In this document: positions 61,001-64,000 of the stretch, in pieces
Position numbering within the stretch: the first letter of the stretch is position 1
How the letters are laid out: the number at the start of each line of letters is the position of its first letter
Source: Lates calcarifer
Taxonomy: Eukaryota; Chordata; Actinopteri; Centropomidae
Assembly: GCF_001640805.2 (NCBI RefSeq)
Contig: NC_066852.1
Span: forward strand, 12,116,194 to 12,180,193
Direction of reading: 5' to 3'
Length of the DNA stretch: 64,000 nucleotides
Notes under the pieces: generated by a model
Told to the model about the DNA's origin: nothing
Seen by the model: the letters and a program-made list of their open reading frames with translations, nothing else
The model's database searches: none
Translations under genes and position numbers: made by a program

Positions 61001-63169
61001 CACACTCTCAGCTCTCCGAGTCGCTTGTCACAGAGCTCATCTATGTTCACAGCAAGACCCTCATTGCTGATGACCGCTGCTATATCATTGGTGAGTCACC
61101 ACCGGCACAATCTCATTCATAGACCGATTAGCATTTCCACCGTGAGTCATAATTGAGCTCCATGACAAAACAGCTGATCAGTAATCTCTTTCCACAAATA
61201 TCAGACATGACAGACTGCTGGCTTCAGTTAAAATGTTTTTAACAAAATGTATTTTAATGTACTGGCTTTCAATGTGGCTATGAAGCTACAGTGTAAGTGA
61301 ATCAATACATTTTAGCTCTGGTTTCGTGTCACCTTTGAAAACTGGCAAATATAACTGGTAAGATAAAAATATGCAAGTGAACAAATATATCGACATTATA
61401 AGAATGAACTATAAGGATGATTTTAAAAAAGTATAATGGAAATCTAAGCTCCTTAAGTAGGCTGTACTAAAACATAGTGGCCAGAGGATATTAAGAAGTA
61501 ATGAAGGACAATGTACACTATGTGTGTTAAAAAGCTGTACAAATAGTTAGGATCTTGTTTTAAATTCAGTTATTTCAGTAGCCTTAAAGTTATCATACTT
61601 TAGATTTTAATTATATCAAACCTCATTTTTGACACTTATTATGGTCATCATTTCTTAAGCAATAGTCATTCAATTTACAGACATTCTGTAATTACCTCAA
61701 TATATAGTAGTTTCATTCTTGGTGGCAAAGACCATTCCCAGACTGGATTTAAATTGCTTTCACACTCTTGAGGGAATCATAAGAAATGATGCATGCATGT
61801 AATCCAGAGTTATAGTTTGTAATCTTATCTCACTGATACTGTGCACTCTCCTAACACCGTACTGGAGCTGTATTAAGTTACTGCTAGTACAAACTGAACA
61901 TTTGTTCCCATTAAAAGCATTCAACTGGCAAAACAGGGGGTGGCCTTTATTGTGAGGCATTCACAGGAAATGCAGTTAACTAGCCGTTGTTCATCTAAAA
62001 TCTTGCTAGGACTGAATCTTAAGGATTACACAGCAAACAATAACTATACATATTACAAAGAACTGAACAAGAGAAAACTTTAGAACAGCACTCATTCCAA
62101 AAAGAATGTCTACTATTATTGATTTGATATTTAGTCTGATAGTTACTTAATGTGTTGAATACTGGTTTGACAGGAATAATGTCTCTGAAAGGACAGATTG
62201 TAAATGCTTGTACACTCCACTTGTGTTTCAGGATCAGCCAACATCAACGACCGCAGCATGCTGGGCAGTAGAGATAGTGAGTTGGCAGTGTTTGTGGAAG
62301 ATGAAGAGAGGGTCCTCTCCGTCATGGGAGGGGAAGAGTACCAGGCAGGACCCCTCACGCTTGCTCTGCGCAAAGAGTGTTTCAGGTCAGTACAAAATAT
62401 GTATGACCATTAACGGTTACTACCTATACACGTGATAGAGTTTTAATGGGAATATTACCTGCCTGTCTCTCATGAAAACATCTAGCCTACTTTTGGTAAT
62501 GGGAAGTGTCAGGTGAAATGCAAACTGACAACAAGTGACAAACCGTCATTCTCAGATGACAATTTTGGGAAAAATAGTAAGATTTCTTGTAAAAAAGCTA
62601 TTTAGTTTTACTCTTACTTACAGACTTTTAAATTACAGTGTTACCGTCTACAGAACAGAACCTTTGTCTAAATGTTAAACAAATTGTAAATGCAAATGTT
62701 TGGCTGCTATTTCTTTTCCTTACCAGTGTCCTTGTTGGAGCTTCTTCAGACCCCAGTATCAATATTGACGATCCAATCAGTGATGATTTCTTCTTCATGG
62801 TCTGGAATGCGTCTGCTAAACTGAATGCCACCATTTATGACAAGGTATACATTAAAGCAAAGATTGTGTATTGTAAATCATTTTATTCCTGTCAGTGTAG
62901 TTTCAGTTTTCTTACCTTTTCCTTTGTCCTTTGCTGTGACACAGGTCTTCAGGTGCCTGCCACACAACTCTGTCCACAACATGCAAGAGCTGAAGGAGTA
63001 CTCCTGCAAGGAACGTCTCTGCGACACAGACCGCGAGCAGGCCATAGAGGAGCTGAAGGCCATCCGAGGGCTGCTGGTCCACTTCCCCCTCAAGTTCCTG
63101 TGTGAGGAGAACCTGTTGCCTCCACTGAACACTAAAGAGGGCATGGCTCCTTTAGACCTGTGGACATAA
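52060..63169 (+). CDS. pld2: Phospholipase D2, 23 coding exons
   Basis: Exons: 52060-52192, 52280-52407, 53608-53750, 53903-53996, 54508-54573, 54666-54724, 54821-55066, 55162-55305, 55400-55483, 55622-55700, 55812-55922, 56012-56221, 56319-56502, 56593-56711, 57049-57162, 58989-59093, 59497-59585, 59831-59944, 60623-60669, 60956-61090, 62232-62385, 62727-62844, 62945-63169; 966 codons (human about 933). It hydrolyses phosphatidylcholine to phosphatidic acid and choline at membranes. Seen: PX domain (about 60-190, [14 protein letters not shown]), PH domain (about 195-310, [14 protein letters not shown]), HKD1 with H447, K449, D454 (HEKMVAID) and HKD2 with H788, K790, D795 (HSKTLIAD), both intact, plus GSANINDRS and C-terminal LWT. 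It lacks the long PLD1 loop, supporting PLD2. The start follows no competing upstream in-frame Met in the exon. Confidence 0.95.
53044..53140 (+). repeat. Degraded copy of a widespread teleost repeat
   Basis: The order GTGGCTCAGT, TTTGCATATTATCTCCATGTC, TTCCTCCCACTGTCCAAAGACATG matches, with many changes, the high-copy fish sequence that carries 'tttgcatgttctccccgtg' and 'cctcccacagtccaaagacatg'. It lies inside pld2 intron 2. Recognised from memory; the right and left limits are approximate. Confidence 0.5.
57163..58988 (+). other. pld2 intron 15 (1.8 kb)
   Basis: The largest intron in the catalytic half of pld2. An open frame at 57937-58248 has no recognisable domain and is not flanked by matching splice phases. 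Nothing else identified. Confidence 0.7.
61091..62231 (+). other. pld2 intron 20 (1.1 kb)
   Basis: AT-rich intron that splits the second HKD motif region: it falls between YII and GSANIND. No other feature seen. Confidence 0.75.
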
Positions 63170-63819
63170 CCGCAACTCGGCCCAGATCAAACCACTACAA
63201 AACAGCTGAAGGGCTGCCGTGCCACATGCTCCTCCTTGTAGTTTCAGCTCACAAAATGCTCAGCACAATACACTAAAGTAGTTACAGCACAGGCACTTCA
63301 CCAGTGAGGAAAAGACATCACCTAGCACAACATATTTTATAATCACTGATGTTTTTTATATTGTGTTTTTAACTGACGATGGGCTAGTCTGAACATAACC
63401 ACTGTAGTGTAGATTTTGTGATGATTGATAATCTGCTAGAACAGTAGATGAACCTCCACTGGCCAGTCTGTTCATGATGGCAGCCTCTGCTTCATAACTT
63501 CTACAGTGCAATCTGAACTGCAGGGCTGGCAGTGGTGCAAAACAAAACATAAATGAATGTATGAGTCAGGAGAGGATTGCAAGGTTGTATTGGAAATCAA
63601 GCATCTCACATGATCTGGGAACATAGTGTACATTTGTTGGTGCAAGGTTTTTGGGTGGGTGGGTGTCTCTGTCTCTATCTCTGTCTCTCTTTCTTTCTCT
63701 CTCCCTCGCTCTCACTCTCTCCCTCTGAGGCTTCACCTCTCACTGCAGTGCCAGCAAATCTGTCAGAACATTTGTGGTTGTTATGGTGACGGATATGACT
63801 GGATTGGAGCTGAAATAAA
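63170..63819 (+). other. pld2: pld2 3'UTR with polyadenylation signal
   Basis: An AATAAA at 63814-63819 (context GCTGAAATAAAGACTGG) lies about 650 bp after the stop and is the first canonical hexamer downstream. A TC-rich tract is at about 63665-63725. The window ends soon after at 64000 with nothing further recognised. Confidence 0.55.
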
Positions 63820-64000
63820 GACTGGATAGGGCAGAAAAGGGAGAGTGCTGATAAGAGGGATAACTTGCTAAATCAGGATGGTGTACCGGAAAATAGAAGG
63901 TAATATGCTGAAATATGTTGTCATGTTTTTTAAAAAGAGTCATCATGACAACCGAGTGAATTATTATTTCACCATGTTGTCAGGAGTCCAGAACAGAACA

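Overview
This window is vertebrate genomic DNA, most likely from a ray-finned (teleost) fish. Coding sequence is split into short exons with GT/AG introns, many introns are only 80 to 150 bp, flanks are AT-rich with CA, TA and TC microsatellites, and every recognised gene is vertebrate-specific and closest to a mammalian family member I know. There is no bacterial operon, CRISPR array, rRNA, tRNA or intact transposase. Exon limits below were worked out by hand from reading frame, splice dinucleotides and phase. All five gene models close in frame from start to stop.

Layout: (1) nyap1 (+, 2868-14084, 6 coding exons, 1068 codons) encodes a neuronal PI3K adapter. (2) atp1b2 (+, 17782-23979, 8 exons, 294 codons) encodes the Na,K-ATPase beta-2 subunit. 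(3) gltpd2 (-, 29608-33321, 4 exons, 308 codons) encodes a GLTP-fold lipid-transfer protein with an N-terminal hydrophobic anchor. (4) chrne (+, 37066-44210, 12 exons, 518 codons) encodes a muscle nicotinic receptor epsilon-type (possibly gamma-type) subunit. (5) pld2 (+, 52060-63169, 23 coding exons, 966 codons) encodes phospholipase D2 with PX, PH and two HKD motifs. atp1b2 and gltpd2 converge; gltpd2 and chrne diverge from a 3.7 kb spacer.

The genes do not form one pathway. Several act at excitable-cell membranes: PI3K signalling in neurons, Na/K pumping and adhesion, and the neuromuscular receptor. Two handle membrane lipids. gltpd2, chrne and pld2 are neighbours on human 17p13, where ATP1B2 also lies nearby, while human NYAP1 is on chromosome 7. 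The block therefore looks like an ancestral linkage group with a lineage-specific join.

The most unusual structure is around chrne. Its promoter and first exon have a decayed second copy inside intron 1 (38.88-39.99 kb). A decayed copy of intron 6-exon 7-intron 7 lies 3 kb downstream of exon 7 (45.26-45.59 kb). These are 'ghosts' of one or more partial tandem duplications. Other points are a 27-nt in-frame microexon in atp1b2, a roughly 84-residue Arg/Asp repeat and a Gln-rich tract in nyap1, an open 81-nt intron in chrne, and several strong DNA hairpins or palindromes. I found no wholly new biological system.
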